From CAVYXZ01 sp965223835 (GTDB lineage Bacteria > Chloroflexota > Anaerolineae > Aggregatilineales > Phototrophicaceae), in contig CBDCXQ010000001.1 in the NCBI GenBank assembly GCA_965223835.1, forward strand, positions 5,270,001 to 5,334,000: DNA of 64,000 bases. Reading direction: 5' to 3'. Below are positions 8,712 through 17,264 of the stretch, piece after piece. Both the position numbers and the translations under genes were made by a program. Below the pieces are notes generated by a model. It was not told the DNA's origin and did no database searches. It saw only the letters and a program-made list of their open reading frames with translations. Positions within the stretch are counted from its first letter, which is position 1; every line of letters starts with the position of its first letter.

Positions 8712-9098
8712 ATGTCCACCAATATCCTGGAACTGCCCGCCCCCGCCCTGTATCGCTGCCAGGTTTACCGCTACTTCAGTGGGCTATCACGTTTATATTT
8801 AAGCGTGTTCAAACCCCAGCAGAACGTGGCGGCATTTTATATTCTATTCTCGGATGTCGCCTATTTCGAGGGACCAATGAACTGGCAGAGCGCTGATTTT
8901 CATATTGCGCCCGATCAGGCGTGTGTCGATCTGTTGCTGACAACGGGCTTAATTGGTGAAGCAGTCTTGCAATTTCCTGATGCCTACGCGTCGATAACCG
9001 AAACAGCCCAACTATATATCGTCAACACCGGCCACACACCCGTCAAAATTATCGCCAGCAGCCTGTCGCGGTTAGACCAGGTTCCGGCGGATATTTAG
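8712..9098 (+). CDS. Hypothetical protein, 128 residues
   Basis: I do not recognise this protein. It is soluble-looking, with alternating hydrophobic positions suggesting a beta-rich fold (for example QLYIVNTGHTPVKIIASSLSRL), and has no signal peptide or known motif. It starts immediately after the stop of a 14-codon frame (TGAATG), with no separate ribosome binding site, and is followed closely by another small hypothetical gene on the same strand. Confidence 0.6.
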   Translation: MSTNILELPAPALYRCQVYRYFSGLSRLYLSVFKPQQNVAAFYILFSDVAYFEGPMNWQSADFHIAPDQACVDLLLTTGLIGEAVLQFPDAYASITETAQLYIVNTGHTPVKIIASSLSRLDQVPADI

Positions 9099-9156
9099 AA
9101 TCGGGACACGGTTGAGTCCAACGATAAAACCTGTGACGAACATGGAGCGAAAAATA

Positions 9157-9384
9157 ATGACAACAGCCTGGATGTGGAATGATGACGGTGAGGTGTGGGG
9201 GCTGAATCTCAATCGGGACACCGGCATATTAGAATGGTCCGACAGCATTGGTTGTGCTTGCAGCGGCAGCTTTGCCGAACAGACCATTGCCGATTTTCTA
9301 AAGCATGGCCCACGCTATGGTCGGCCACCACAACACGTCCTGGATGAAGTCCAAACAGCCCTGTCCCACATTGCGGCTCAATAG
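9157..9384 (+). CDS. Small hypothetical protein, 75 residues
   Basis: The protein begins MTTAWMWNDDGEVWG and has two close cysteines (GCACSG) and an acidic, aromatic-rich N-terminal half. An in-frame start exists at 9112, but that extension looks non-coding. The 9157 ATG has only a weak purine stretch (GGAGCG) upstream. No family is recognised. It ends about 80 bases before the tRNA promoter. Confidence 0.55.
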   Translation: MTTAWMWNDDGEVWGLNLNRDTGILEWSDSIGCACSGSFAEQTIADFLKHGPRYGRPPQHVLDEVQTALSHIAAQ

Positions 9385-9462
9385 TCCTAAAGTCCGGTGA
9401 TTGTTTCGTTAGAATTTCATATTCATCTATATTCAAAATACGCTTTTTACATTATGCTGGTA

Positions 9463-9491
9463 TTGACATGAGCAAATGGACGGGCTAGAAT
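9463..9491 (+). promoter_or_regulatory. Sigma70-type promoter of the tRNA gene
   Basis: TTGACA (9463-9468) and TAGAAT (9486-9491) are separated by exactly 17 bases. Transcription would begin near 9498, a few bases before the tRNA. This is the clearest housekeeping promoter in the window. Confidence 0.85.
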
Positions 9492-9503
9492 GCTGGTCAC
9501 TCC

Positions 9504-9576
9504 GGGCCTATAGCTCAGCTGGGAGAGCGCTTCAATGGCATTGAAGAGGTCAAGGGTTCGAATCCCTTTAGGTCCA
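9504..9576 (+). tRNA. tRNA-Ala (anticodon GGC)
   Basis: All arms fold. The acceptor is 9504-9510 with 9569-9575 (one G-U pair), the D-arm is 9513-9528, the anticodon stem is 9530-9534/9542-9546 around loop ATGGCAT with anticodon GGC at 9537-9539, and the T-arm contains TTCGAAT. The discriminator is A at 9576. CCA is not encoded and must be added after transcription. The transcript is framed by its own promoter and a hairpin terminator. Confidence 0.97.
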
Positions 9577-9602
9577 CAACCCGGTGACACGAAGCAGACA
9601 GA

Positions 9603-9637
9603 CCCTTTGTTTCTCATGAGACAAGGGGTTTTGTTTT
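9603..9637 (+). terminator. Rho-independent terminator after tRNA-Ala
   Basis: An 8-bp stem (9603-9610 with 9621-9628, one G-U pair) is followed by a T-rich run (TTTTGTTTTT). It sits 27 bases after the tRNA and separates it from the next small gene. Confidence 0.8.
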
Positions 9638-9686
9638 TAAACAGCAGACCCCAACCAGAACGGAGAACTCAGGAAAGGTAGCGGTT

Positions 9687-9842
9687 ATGGCGACGCCAAA
9701 GAAGAACGTTTTGGGCGAGCTGGAAAGACGTATCCGCCGGTGGCTAAAAGACCTCGATGATGTGTTGGCACCCAAAACACCCGAACGCGCCCGCGTCCCC
9801 ATCCCGGTACGAATCCGCCCGGAAGACCGGCGTCCACGCTAG
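9687..9842 (+). CDS. Small basic protein, 51 residues
   Basis: An ATG preceded by AGGAAAGG opens a 51-residue frame. The N-terminal half is an amphipathic charged helix (LGELERRIRRWLKDLDDVL) and the C-terminal half is Pro/Arg-rich (VPIPVRIRPEDRRPR). The strong ribosome binding site and third-position G/C bias support translation. No family is assigned; the C-terminus would suit nucleic acid or protein binding. Confidence 0.6.
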   Translation: MATPKKNVLGELERRIRRWLKDLDDVLAPKTPERARVPIPVRIRPEDRRPR

Positions 9843-9914
9843 AAACCTGCGTAACATCCTGTTAAGAATTGCGTGCTAAAACAAAGCCATCCTGTCACCA
9901 TTTTGAGGTGTGTT

Positions 9915-10679
9915 ATGCAGAGATGGCTTATTATTGTTGGCGTCACATTGGTAGCTGTCACCACCGTTTTCGTCCCCTTTTTAACACTAAATGCCGCCCA
10001 ATCCAGCTTGCCCGATTATGGCCCGGCCCCGGAACTACATGATAGTGTGTGGCTCAATACCGAGCGTGCCCTGCGGTTGCAGGATTTACGGGGGCAGGTG
10101 GTGTTGCTGGATATGTGGACATTTGGCTGCATCAACTGTATCCGCACCATTCCCCATCTGCGCACCTGGCACGACACCTACAGCGAACAGGGGCTGGTGG
10201 TCATTGGCAATCATTACCCCGAATTCACCTACGAGCACGACCTCAACAATCTGAAAGATGCGCTGGTGCGGTTGGATGTGCCTTATCCGGTGATACAGGA
10301 TAATTCCCGCGAGACGTGGAGTGCCTATAACAATCGCTTCTGGCCGACGCTGTACCTCATCGATAAACAGGGGCGGTTGCGCTACCGGCACATTGGCGAA
10401 GGCCGCTATGCTGAAACTGAGTCCGCCATTCAAGCACTACTCAGCGAAGATTATGCCCCGGAATTCAGCGTCACCGACTTAACACCGGAACCGCTCATCA
10501 GCCTGACGCCAATTGATATATTGAATGTGCGGACTGGCCCCGGAATCGACCATGACCGCATCGGCAGCATTGCGCCGGGTGAGGTGTACGTCGCGCATAC
10601 CGAGGAAGACGGTTGGTACACCATCAATTATCAGGGACAGACCGGCTACGTTTCCGGGGACTATGTGGAATTGTCATAA
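9915..10679 (+). CDS. Exported thioredoxin-like (TlpA/redoxin) protein with C-terminal SH3 domain
   Basis: An N-terminal signal or anchor helix is followed by a redoxin domain with active site WTFGCINC and the cis-Pro region WPTLYLID. A bacterial SH3-like domain ends the protein (LNVRTGPGIDHDRIG, then YVSGDYVELS). The CINC form is common in a subfamily of AhpC/TSA-like extracytoplasmic thiol proteins. The SH3 domain probably binds the cell wall. The ATG at 9915 is chosen because GAGG precedes it and the signal sequence then begins correctly; a frame start at 9873 adds unrelated residues. Confidence 0.85.
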   Translation: MQRWLIIVGVTLVAVTTVFVPFLTLNAAQSSLPDYGPAPELHDSVWLNTERALRLQDLRGQVVLLDMWTFGCINCIRTIPHLRTWHDTYSEQGLVVIGNHYPEFTYEHDLNNLKDALVRLDVPYPVIQDNSRETWSAYNNRFWPTLYLIDKQGRLRYRHIGEGRYAETESAIQALLSEDYAPEFSVTDLTPEPLISLTPIDILNVRTGPGIDHDRIGSIAPGEVYVAHTEEDGWYTINYQGQTGYVSGDYVELS

Positions 10680-10724
10680 CCGTCGCGTTAGAATGGCAGC
10701 AGTGTTTTGACAGGAATAATCCCC

Positions 10725-11765
10725 ATGTTCCCCATTATCGACGGTCACAATGACGCCCTGATGAATTATGCGCCGGTGGGTGCGGATGCCATCGCCAGCT
10801 TCATCAGTGGACAACCAACCCATCAACTCGATTTGCCGACGATGCAAGCGGGTGGCGTGGCTGCCGCCTTTTTTGCGGTGTTCATCCCTGACGATGAAGC
10901 AGAGTACATGTTAGCCACCTTTGACCCAACGCAGGACTATGTGCTGCCCGCGCTGGAGTTCAACGATGCGCAGCAGATGACACAGGCAATGGTCGCCAAT
11001 TTATTGCGCATCGAACGCCTGTCTGCCGGTCAATTCAAGATCGTGCGCACCGCTGCTGAATTGGAAACTTGCCTGCAAACCGGCGCGCTAGCGGGCATCC
11101 TGCACTTCGAAGGCGCGGAAGCCATCGACACCGATTTTCATGCGCTGGAAGTGTATTATCAAACTGGCCTGCGCTCATTGGGGCTGGTCTGGAGCCGTCC
11201 CACTCCCTACGCGGAAGGGGTGCCATTTAAATTCCCCCACTCGCCCGATACTGGACCGGGCCTGACCGATGCCGGTAAAGCGCTGGTTCGGGCCTGCAAT
11301 CAACTGGGCATCCTGGTTGATCTATCACACCTCAACGAAAAAGGCTTCTGGGATGTCGCCCGCATTAGTGATGCGCCGCTGGTTGCCACCCATTCGAACG
11401 CCCACGCCCTGTGTCCACTGCCGCGCAATCTGACCGATGCCCAATTAGATGCCATCATGGAATCAGGTGGCATCGTCGGCGTGAATTTCGTCGTCATGCT
11501 GGTGCGCGCTGACGCCGCCAACAATGCGGATACGCCGCTGGCAGATGTGGTGCGCCATATCGACTATCTGGTGGACCGCATAGGTATTGACCATGTGGGT
11601 TTTGGGTCAGACTTCGGCGTGGCGACCGTGCCCAACGGCCTCAGCAGCGCGGCGCACTTCCCGGGGTTGATTGCCGCGTTACAGCAAGCCGGGTATGATG
11701 ACAACGCGCTCAACAAACTCACGCATCAAAACTGGCTGCGGGTGCTTAAGCAGACATGGAAATGA
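10725..11765 (+). CDS. Membrane-type (renal) dipeptidase, peptidase family M19
   Basis: The zinc ligands of the M19 TIM barrel are present: DGHND near the N-terminus, the bridging Glu in HFEGAE, DLSHL, THSNAHAL and GFGSDFG near the C-terminus. These enzymes hydrolyse dipeptides, including D-amino-acid-containing ones. There is no signal peptide, so it is cytoplasmic. The ATG at 10725 is preceded by ACAGGA. The stop is eight bases before the Nudix start, indicating one operon. Confidence 0.92.
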   Translation: MFPIIDGHNDALMNYAPVGADAIASFISGQPTHQLDLPTMQAGGVAAAFFAVFIPDDEAEYMLATFDPTQDYVLPALEFNDAQQMTQAMVANLLRIERLSAGQFKIVRTAAELETCLQTGALAGILHFEGAEAIDTDFHALEVYYQTGLRSLGLVWSRPTPYAEGVPFKFPHSPDTGPGLTDAGKALVRACNQLGILVDLSHLNEKGFWDVARISDAPLVATHSNAHALCPLPRNLTDAQLDAIMESGGIVGVNFVVMLVRADAANNADTPLADVVRHIDYLVDRIGIDHVGFGSDFGVATVPNGLSSAAHFPGLIAALQQAGYDDNALNKLTHQNWLRVLKQTWK

Positions 11766-11772
11766 TCCATAC

Positions 11773-12258
11773 ATGACGATACCCTTCGAAGAGTCCTATC
11801 ACGGCCAACTCCGCGCACTGGTGGGCAATCGCAAGCTGATTCTGCCCGCAGCCAGGGCGCTAATCATCAACGATGACGGCGCAGTGCTATTCGTCCGCCG
11901 CAGCGATAATCACGAATGGGTCATGCCTGCCGGTTCTCAGGAACTGGAAGAATCAATTTACGATTGTCTGGTGCGCGAGGTCAAAGAAGAAACCGGCTTA
12001 GACGTGCAGGCCGCCCAACTGATCGCTGTCTATTCCGAACCGCGTTTTGCCTTCACCAACGCTTATGGCGGTGAACATCAAATGCTGGCGTTCATGTTCG
12101 AAGTGACAGCGTGGACCGGTCAATTGCTGGCCGAAACCGACGAAACGCTGGATGCGCAGTTTTTTGCCCTGGACAGCCTCCCCGTAAATGTCCCCCACCT
12201 GTACCACGAAACATTGGCCGATTGGCAGGCCTTCGACGGCACGGTCATCCTAAAGTGA
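11773..12258 (+). CDS. Nudix hydrolase
   Basis: The Nudix box GX5EX7REVKEETGL is intact (about residues 57-79) and supplies the Mg2+ ligands for cleaving nucleoside-diphosphate-linked substrates. The protein is 161 residues from the ATG at 11773, seven bases after the dipeptidase stop. A longer frame from 11671 overlaps the dipeptidase and is not supported. The substrate is unknown. Confidence 0.88.
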   Translation: MTIPFEESYHGQLRALVGNRKLILPAARALIINDDGAVLFVRRSDNHEWVMPAGSQELEESIYDCLVREVKEETGLDVQAAQLIAVYSEPRFAFTNAYGGEHQMLAFMFEVTAWTGQLLAETDETLDAQFFALDSLPVNVPHLYHETLADWQAFDGTVILK

Positions 12259-12401
12259 CATCGAGTAATCCCTCATTCTTAACTCAATTCAGCAGTTGTA
12301 TGGGATAGGATAGGGTTGCAGCCACTCCCCCAATTTCTGGGTGAGTTGTCCGTCATATAAAATGCGATAATAATAGTCAAAGAGCCTTTAAGGAGCTTAA
12401 A

Positions 12402-12953
12402 ATGGAACTGCTCTTTCTGGCAATTATGGTCGCTGGGCTGGCCTACTTACTGCTGATGATTTTCGGCAGTGCTGGTGAAGTCTTTGATTTTGATGGTGTT
12501 TTGGAAAGCCTCGGCATCGACGCCCTGTTTGGCATGGATGTTGGCCCGGAAGGTGATGCCAGTGGCATCGGCTGCGGCGTGATTGCCGCTTTTCTGACCG
12601 GGTTTGGCGCGGTTGGCCTGACGGGATCGGTCAGTGACTGGAATCCATTCTTGATGCTGGCGGGTGCGGTGGTGTTCGGCTGGGTCCTGGGGCAGATCAT
12701 GCTGCGCGTGTTGCGCTTCGTCTATGCCCAACAATCCAGCGCCGTCTTCAACAATGAAGATTTGATTGGGTCCAGCGCCCGTGTCACCATCAACAGCGGG
12801 GCCGGTAAAACAGGCGAGGCGATGGTCGAACTGGGTGAGATTCGCAAGTATCCCATTAAAGAAGTCAACGACGCGGCACTGCAACGCGGTGATGTCGTCG
12901 AGATTATCAATATTAATGGTCGCTTTCTTGAAGTCAAGAAGAAGCGGGTTTAG
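12402..12953 (+). CDS. NfeD-like membrane protein, flotillin partner
   Basis: The 183-residue protein has an N-terminal membrane helix, a central pair of hydrophobic segments and a C-terminal OB-fold-like domain (DLIGSSARVTI ... GDVVEIININGRFLEV). NfeD-like proteins are commonly encoded next to flotillins and are thought to act with them in membrane microdomains. AAGGAG precedes the ATG. Thirteen bases separate it from the flotillin gene, so the two form an operon. Confidence 0.8.
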   Translation: MELLFLAIMVAGLAYLLLMIFGSAGEVFDFDGVLESLGIDALFGMDVGPEGDASGIGCGVIAAFLTGFGAVGLTGSVSDWNPFLMLAGAVVFGWVLGQIMLRVLRFVYAQQSSAVFNNEDLIGSSARVTINSGAGKTGEAMVELGEIRKYPIKEVNDAALQRGDVVEIININGRFLEVKKKRV

Positions 12954-12966
12954 GGAGGGTACTGTT

Positions 12967-14511
12967 ATGGATGTTATCGGGGCATTTGCCATTCCAATCG
13001 CACTGGTCGTTGTGGTGGTGGCGCTGGTGGCCTGGCTCACCCGTCAATATCATCGGGTCGCACCCAATGAAGTCATGGTCGTTTATGGGCGGGAAACCCG
13101 GCTTGTCACCAGCGGGGGGGTGTTCGTCGTGCCCATTTTGGAGACGTTCAAAAAGCTGGATGTCACCATTATGACCATCAAGACCGAGAAGGATGAAGTC
13201 TACACCGTGAGCGGCGTCCCCATCCAACTGGACTGGGTGGCCCAGGTTCAAATCGACAGCGAAGAAGAGGCGCTGCGTACCGCTGCTCGCGCTTTTCTGG
13301 ATAAGAGTCGCGGCGAAATCCGGCAGGTCATTGAGGAAACTCTCAGCGCTAATTTTCGCGCAATCGTGGGCCAGATGTCGGTCGAGGCTATCCACCGTGA
13401 CCGCGATGACTTCGTGCAGCGGGTGCAGGACCTGGCCTCGGATGATGTGGCCGCGATGGGCGTGCGCGTGATCTCAATGGGTATCGAGGAAATCACCGAC
13501 AACGAGGGCTACCTCCAGGCGATGGCCGCGCCGCAGATCGCAGCGGTCAAACGCGATGCCTCCATTGCCGAAGCCGAGGCGGAACGCGAAGCCCGCGTCA
13601 AAGCAGCCACTGCCAAGCGCCTGGCCGAACAGGCTGAACTGGATGCCCAGCGCGAAATTTTGCAACAGCGTGAAGCGTTGCAACTGCGTGAGGTTGAGGT
13701 CCAGAAAAAGATCGACATCGATCAGGCCAATGCGGACCAGGAAGTGCAGCAAAAACGAGCGCTGGCGGTTGAACAACGGCAGGAAGCCGAGGTACTGGTC
13801 CCGGCACGGGCCGAGCGTGAGGCGACCGAAATCCGCGCGGAAGCGTCCCGCAAACGCATCGAGATTGAAGCCGAAGCCGAGCGCAATCGAATCACCATCA
13901 CAGCCGATGCACAGGCGCAGGCCACCCGCAAACGGGCCGAAGCCGAAGCGTCAGCCATCGAACAAAAAGGTAAAGCCGATGCCAGCGCCGTCGAAGCGAT
14001 GCGCCGCGCCGAAGCGGAAGGTGAAAAAGCGGAAGCAGATAGTACGCGGGCACGGTTACTGGCGGAAGCTGAGGGTGAAAAAGCCAAATTGCTGGCCGAA
14101 GCCGAAGGTCGCCGCGAACTGGCAGCAGCAACCGCCGCCGAGGATTCGATCAACCTGCGGCAATTCATTATCGAGGAAGTCACGAAGGCCGATGTCGCCA
14201 AAGTGCAGGCGATTTCGCAGGCACTGGCGGGGCTGGGCGACAATGTACGGATTGTGCAGTTTGGGCAAAATGGCAGCAACGGCAGCGCCACCGGCAACGC
14301 CTTTATGGACATGTTGCTGAATATCCCGGAAGTCGCCGAGATGTTCCGCACCAAAGTCGAAGCGCTCAGCGGTGAAGATTTTAATCACACGATTGCCAAA
14401 ATGGCGCAGATGTTTGCCAGTCTGGAACATGTGGACCCGGATACGATTGCCAACCTGCAAGCACTTGAAGGTCAAACGGCAAATGGTGCTGCGGGTGATG
14501 AGTCGAGTTAA
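12967..14511 (+). CDS. Flotillin / SPFH-domain protein
   Basis: From the ATG at 12967 the 514-residue protein has an N-terminal membrane hairpin, an SPFH domain (APNEVMVVYGRET through GVRVISMGIEEI), a long Ala/Glu/Arg-rich coiled coil (about residues 200-390) and a C-terminal oligomerisation region. Flotillins organise membrane domains. The start was chosen for the GGAGG at about 12954-12958; an in-frame extension to 12766 lies inside the NfeD-like gene and is rejected. A dispersed hairpin repeat and a strong terminator follow. Confidence 0.92.
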   Translation: MDVIGAFAIPIALVVVVVALVAWLTRQYHRVAPNEVMVVYGRETRLVTSGGVFVVPILETFKKLDVTIMTIKTEKDEVYTVSGVPIQLDWVAQVQIDSEEEALRTAARAFLDKSRGEIRQVIEETLSANFRAIVGQMSVEAIHRDRDDFVQRVQDLASDDVAAMGVRVISMGIEEITDNEGYLQAMAAPQIAAVKRDASIAEAEAEREARVKAATAKRLAEQAELDAQREILQQREALQLREVEVQKKIDIDQANADQEVQQKRALAVEQRQEAEVLVPARAEREATEIRAEASRKRIEIEAEAERNRITITADAQAQATRKRAEAEASAIEQKGKADASAVEAMRRAEAEGEKAEADSTRARLLAEAEGEKAKLLAEAEGRRELAAATAAEDSINLRQFIIEEVTKADVAKVQAISQALAGLGDNVRIVQFGQNGSNGSATGNAFMDMLLNIPEVAEMFRTKVEALSGEDFNHTIAKMAQMFASLEHVDPDTIANLQALEGQTANGAAGDESS

Positions 14512-14533
14512 TGGAGCAGCGAAATAGAACAGC

Positions 14534-14592
14534 ATCTCCCCCCTGCCTCGCTGCGCTCATTTTGCCCTCCCCAAATGTGTTGGGGAGGGGTT
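14534..14592. repeat. Dispersed C/G-rich hairpin repeat
   Basis: CCCTCCCCAA (14565-14574) pairs perfectly with TTGGGGAGGG (14580-14589) over a five-base loop. The preceding stretch with CTGCCTCGCTGCGCTCA resembles the reverse complement of the element at 46656-46712. It lies just downstream of the flotillin stop. Confidence 0.6.
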
Positions 14593-14686
14593 AACAACAA
14601 AATCAAGCCTACTCTTTTTCGATCATCCTATTCACTTATTGAGACTGTGCAGTTCATGTCGCTGGCTGGTCACCGTGATAAAAGAC

Positions 14687-14722
14687 GCTCTCCTGGAAGC
14701 ATAATCAACCAGGAGAGCTTTT
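14687..14722 (+). terminator. Strong hairpin terminator
   Basis: A perfect 10-bp stem (GCTCTCCTGG, 14687-14696, with 14709-14718) and a 12-base loop are followed by TTTT. It would end transcription of the NfeD-flotillin operon and stands before the convergent rhodanese gene. Confidence 0.75.
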
Positions 14723-14782
14723 GGATTTATCAGGTTTTAGTCACGAGCAATCGGTAAACGGGTATGCGCCCCGCCCGAAAAC

Positions 14783-15670
14783 TTAACCCATCACAACCGG
14801 CAGGTCAGCCGCGATCCAGGCTTTGATGCCGCCGGACATATTGCGCACATTTTCGTAATCAAGCAGGCCAAGCATCGTGGCAGCCACGCCCCCGCGATAG
14901 CTGCTGGCACAATAAACCACGATGTCCGCTGCCAGATCTTCGGGAAGCTGATCGAGGTTCGGCATCAATTCGTCAATCCAGATATGGGTTGCGCCTTCAA
15001 TGTAGCCGGGGTCTTCCCATTCAGCAACGCTCCGCACATCCAGCAGCAGGTCCGGGGTCGATTCAAAGGTCTCCTCAAAGAAGTCAACTGGTTTGACGCC
15101 GCCCCAACCCTGCGGCAATTCCGCCAGGTAAGTCGCAACATGTTCGAGCAAAACGGGGTCAACCGCTTCGGGCACTGCCATTACCTCGACTTCAGCCGCA
15201 GCGTCCACCACGGGCAATTCCTCACCCAGCCAGGCATCGAACCCGCCGACCAGCACCTTAGCATTTTCGTAGCCCAGAACATGCAGCGCGGTCATGCCAA
15301 TGGTGGCCCGAAAACCGCCCTTACAGATGACGACAATGGTCGCGTCAAGATCGGGCAGCAAGTCAAGATTCTCACCCAATGAGCGTAATGGTACATTGAT
15401 CGCACCGTCAATAATGCCAAATTCCTCAATCTCGCCGGGTTCCCGGACATCTAACACGACGAGATCATCATTCTCGGCCAGCATCTCCAGAAACGCATCA
15501 ACCGACACTGTCCCATAATGATCGGGCAGGTTGGCGTTGTAATCTTCTAGCCGGGGCAGTACCACGTCAGCGACGACATCAACCTCGGCAGTGTCTTGTG
15601 CAATGACGCCCGGCACACCGATCAACATAAGCACCAGGGTAAGGAGTAATAAACGGGTAAATCTAGTCAT
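14783..15670 (-). CDS. Exported protein with two rhodanese domains
   Basis: A signal peptide ending near VIAQ is followed by two rhodanese-like domains. Each has a candidate active-site Cys loop: CKGGFR in the first and CASSYR in the second. Tandem rhodaneses usually keep only one active site, so two Cys loops is notable. They transfer sulfane sulfur; the export signal puts this one outside the membrane, as does the multihaem cytochrome just upstream on the same strand (70-base gap), which suggests linked sulfur or electron-transfer chemistry. The ATG at 15670 has AAGGATC upstream. Confidence 0.85.
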   Translation of the reverse strand: MTRFTRLLLLTLVLMLIGVPGVIAQDTAEVDVVADVVLPRLEDYNANLPDHYGTVSVDAFLEMLAENDDLVVLDVREPGEIEEFGIIDGAINVPLRSLGENLDLLPDLDATIVVICKGGFRATIGMTALHVLGYENAKVLVGGFDAWLGEELPVVDAAAEVEVMAVPEAVDPVLLEHVATYLAELPQGWGGVKPVDFFEETFESTPDLLLDVRSVAEWEDPGYIEGATHIWIDELMPNLDQLPEDLAADIVVYCASSYRGGVAATMLGLLDYENVRNMSGGIKAWIAADLPVVMG

Positions 15671-15740
15671 GATCTGATCCTTCAAACTTCGGTAAACCGT
15701 TACAAAACCCCGCCGGTGCGACGGGGTGAAATCACTTAAG

Positions 15741-17081
15741 CTATGGCTCCGGGGCCTCCACTAACATGACATCCTGGTTCGCGGCCCACTCATCAGATGC
15801 CACATCTTCTTGCATCAAAAAGACTTCTTCATTGGCATGACAGGTGCGGCAGCGGTCGGTCTGGGGCGTCAATAACTGGATGTTGTGGGGTGTCGCATAG
15901 ACCCAGGTTGGCCGATTATCAAAATTCGGCAGGAGATTCTCACCATAAAAGCTGAATGAGTCGTGATCAATCGGGACGTGGCGCACCGGCACATACTTAT
16001 AGGGACGCGCTGCGGTGATCTCAGGATTGCGCCCGACGAAGAACCCCATAAAGTTGTCTTCGACCGTGAAGAAGGGTACACCGTCTTCGGTCTGCTCCAC
16101 ATGACAATTCACACAGTTGATATACGAGGTGCTATGACATACTTGACAGGCCATCGTATCCGGTTCGTGTTTCGCATGTTCGAAAATCTCGGAATCGGGG
16201 TTAATCACATTCTCGTGGCAGCTTTCACAGCTCGGTTCCTGAGGGCCGTCATAGCGATGGTTGACTTCAGTCATGCCCATCCCGTGCATGTTATCCGCCG
16301 TATGGCAGTCCGCACAGTCCATCCGGGCGCGAAAATGTACATCACTGGGGATGCCTTCGTTGGACCCGTAATATTCATTCTTCACCCGGCTACCATGACA
16401 GGCTGTGCAATTCCGGCTCATCGAGGGTTCGCGGACAAAGGTGTGGCCTTCCAGCAAGCCACCACCCACCGAACTCGGTTGGCTCACATGGCAATCACCA
16501 CAGGTTGCGTGGCACGAATTACAGTGATTGGCCTGCATCTCCTCAAGTACTGCATGGTTTTCCGGCACACTCCGCTCATAGAGGGCAGTATCATAACCCG
16601 CCAGCGTATTGTGCAGGCTGTTAAAAGCGGCTTCACCATTATCGACATGGCAGCGACCACAGACTTCCGGGCTGTTGACGACTTCGGTTACGAGTCCGTC
16701 GTGGGCTTGCTCGTAATCAGCAACCGCTTCACCACCATGACACTCGGTACAATTGATATAACTATGGACATCATCAGTGAACGTTTCGGCGTCAATCCAG
16801 ACGCGCTCCCATGGCTCCACCGGAGCCACCGAGCCACCTCAACCAGGGCCTGATGACAGCGACTCGGCTTCGTCCGCAGTGGCTTCAACCGGCGCGAGTT
16901 CGGTCAGGCGCGTCCGGTCCGTGTGGCATTCCAGACAGGCAGTATCGGTAAAGGGGGTCGCGACCAGCGGCGGCATTGCCAGCGTCATATTCTGAGGTCC
17001 GCTTGAAAACAATGCCATCACACCAGCCAACAGGGTTGCGCCGAAGGTAAAGATGCCAATGCTCATAACTGTTTTCTTCAA
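15741..17081 (-). CDS. Exported undecahaem cytochrome c with one in-frame TGA (selenoprotein candidate or interrupted gene)
   Basis: Reading from the TTG at 17081 (AAAGG upstream; product starts MKKTVMSIG) gives a signal/anchor helix and one haem motif, CLECH. The frame then meets TGA at 16839-16841. Beyond it the same frame stays open to 15741 and has ten more CxxCH motifs, including CTECH, CGRCH, CNSCH, CGDCH, CTACH and CRTCH. The second part alone lacks an export signal, yet c-type haem attachment happens outside the cytoplasm, so one protein is expected. The TGA is flanked by Gly (SSGPG, then GGSV). A GTG at 16829 with GAGGTGG before it could restart translation. Options are selenocysteine insertion, re-initiation, recent nonsense mutation or sequencing error. 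Confidence 0.75.
16811..16841 (-). promoter_or_regulatory. SECIS-like hairpin immediately after the in-frame TGA
   Basis: On the minus strand the TGA (16841-16839) is followed by nine bases, then a stem of seven Watson-Crick pairs plus one G-U (16829-16822 with 16818-16811) closed by the three-base loop GGT. The loop begins 17 bases after the TGA and its first two bases are G. This fits the general bacterial SECIS description (apical loop 16-37 bases from UGA, a G among the first loop bases). The fit could be chance in a GC-rich, locally repeated stretch (GGTGGCTC occurs twice). Confidence 0.45.
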
Positions 17082-17264
17082 AGTTAACGCCTTTCTTCGG
17101 CAATGTTCCAATACAACGATAGCCTGCCGGTCAATTTTGCGTTAGTGACAAATATCACAACCGGATATGACGTGTCACAAAATCACCTGAAATAGGTTCG
17201 ATTTGGTCAACAGTCGCCAGAAAGTGGTAAGATCAATCGTGCTTATTAACGGAGGAAACCAATC

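Noticed and set aside
8705..8896. Open frame overlapping the start of the 128-residue hypothetical gene
   Set aside because: It shares the region in another frame, stops early and has poor codon pattern; the frame starting at 8712 is longer and continues to 9098.
13556..14320. 254-codon frame inside the flotillin gene
   Set aside because: It is an Arg/Lys/Pro-rich alternative frame of the repetitive coiled-coil region.
16839..16841. Reassigned genetic code (TGA read as Trp) as the explanation for the cytochrome interruption
   Set aside because: Other genes in the window end in TGA at tight overlaps (5856-5858, 12256-12258), so TGA works as a stop.
15963..16853. Long open frame (296 codons) on the plus strand opposite the multihaem cytochrome
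   Set aside because: It is the shadow of a Cys/His-rich gene, has no ribosome site or recognisable domain, and the opposite strand shows regular CxxCH motifs.
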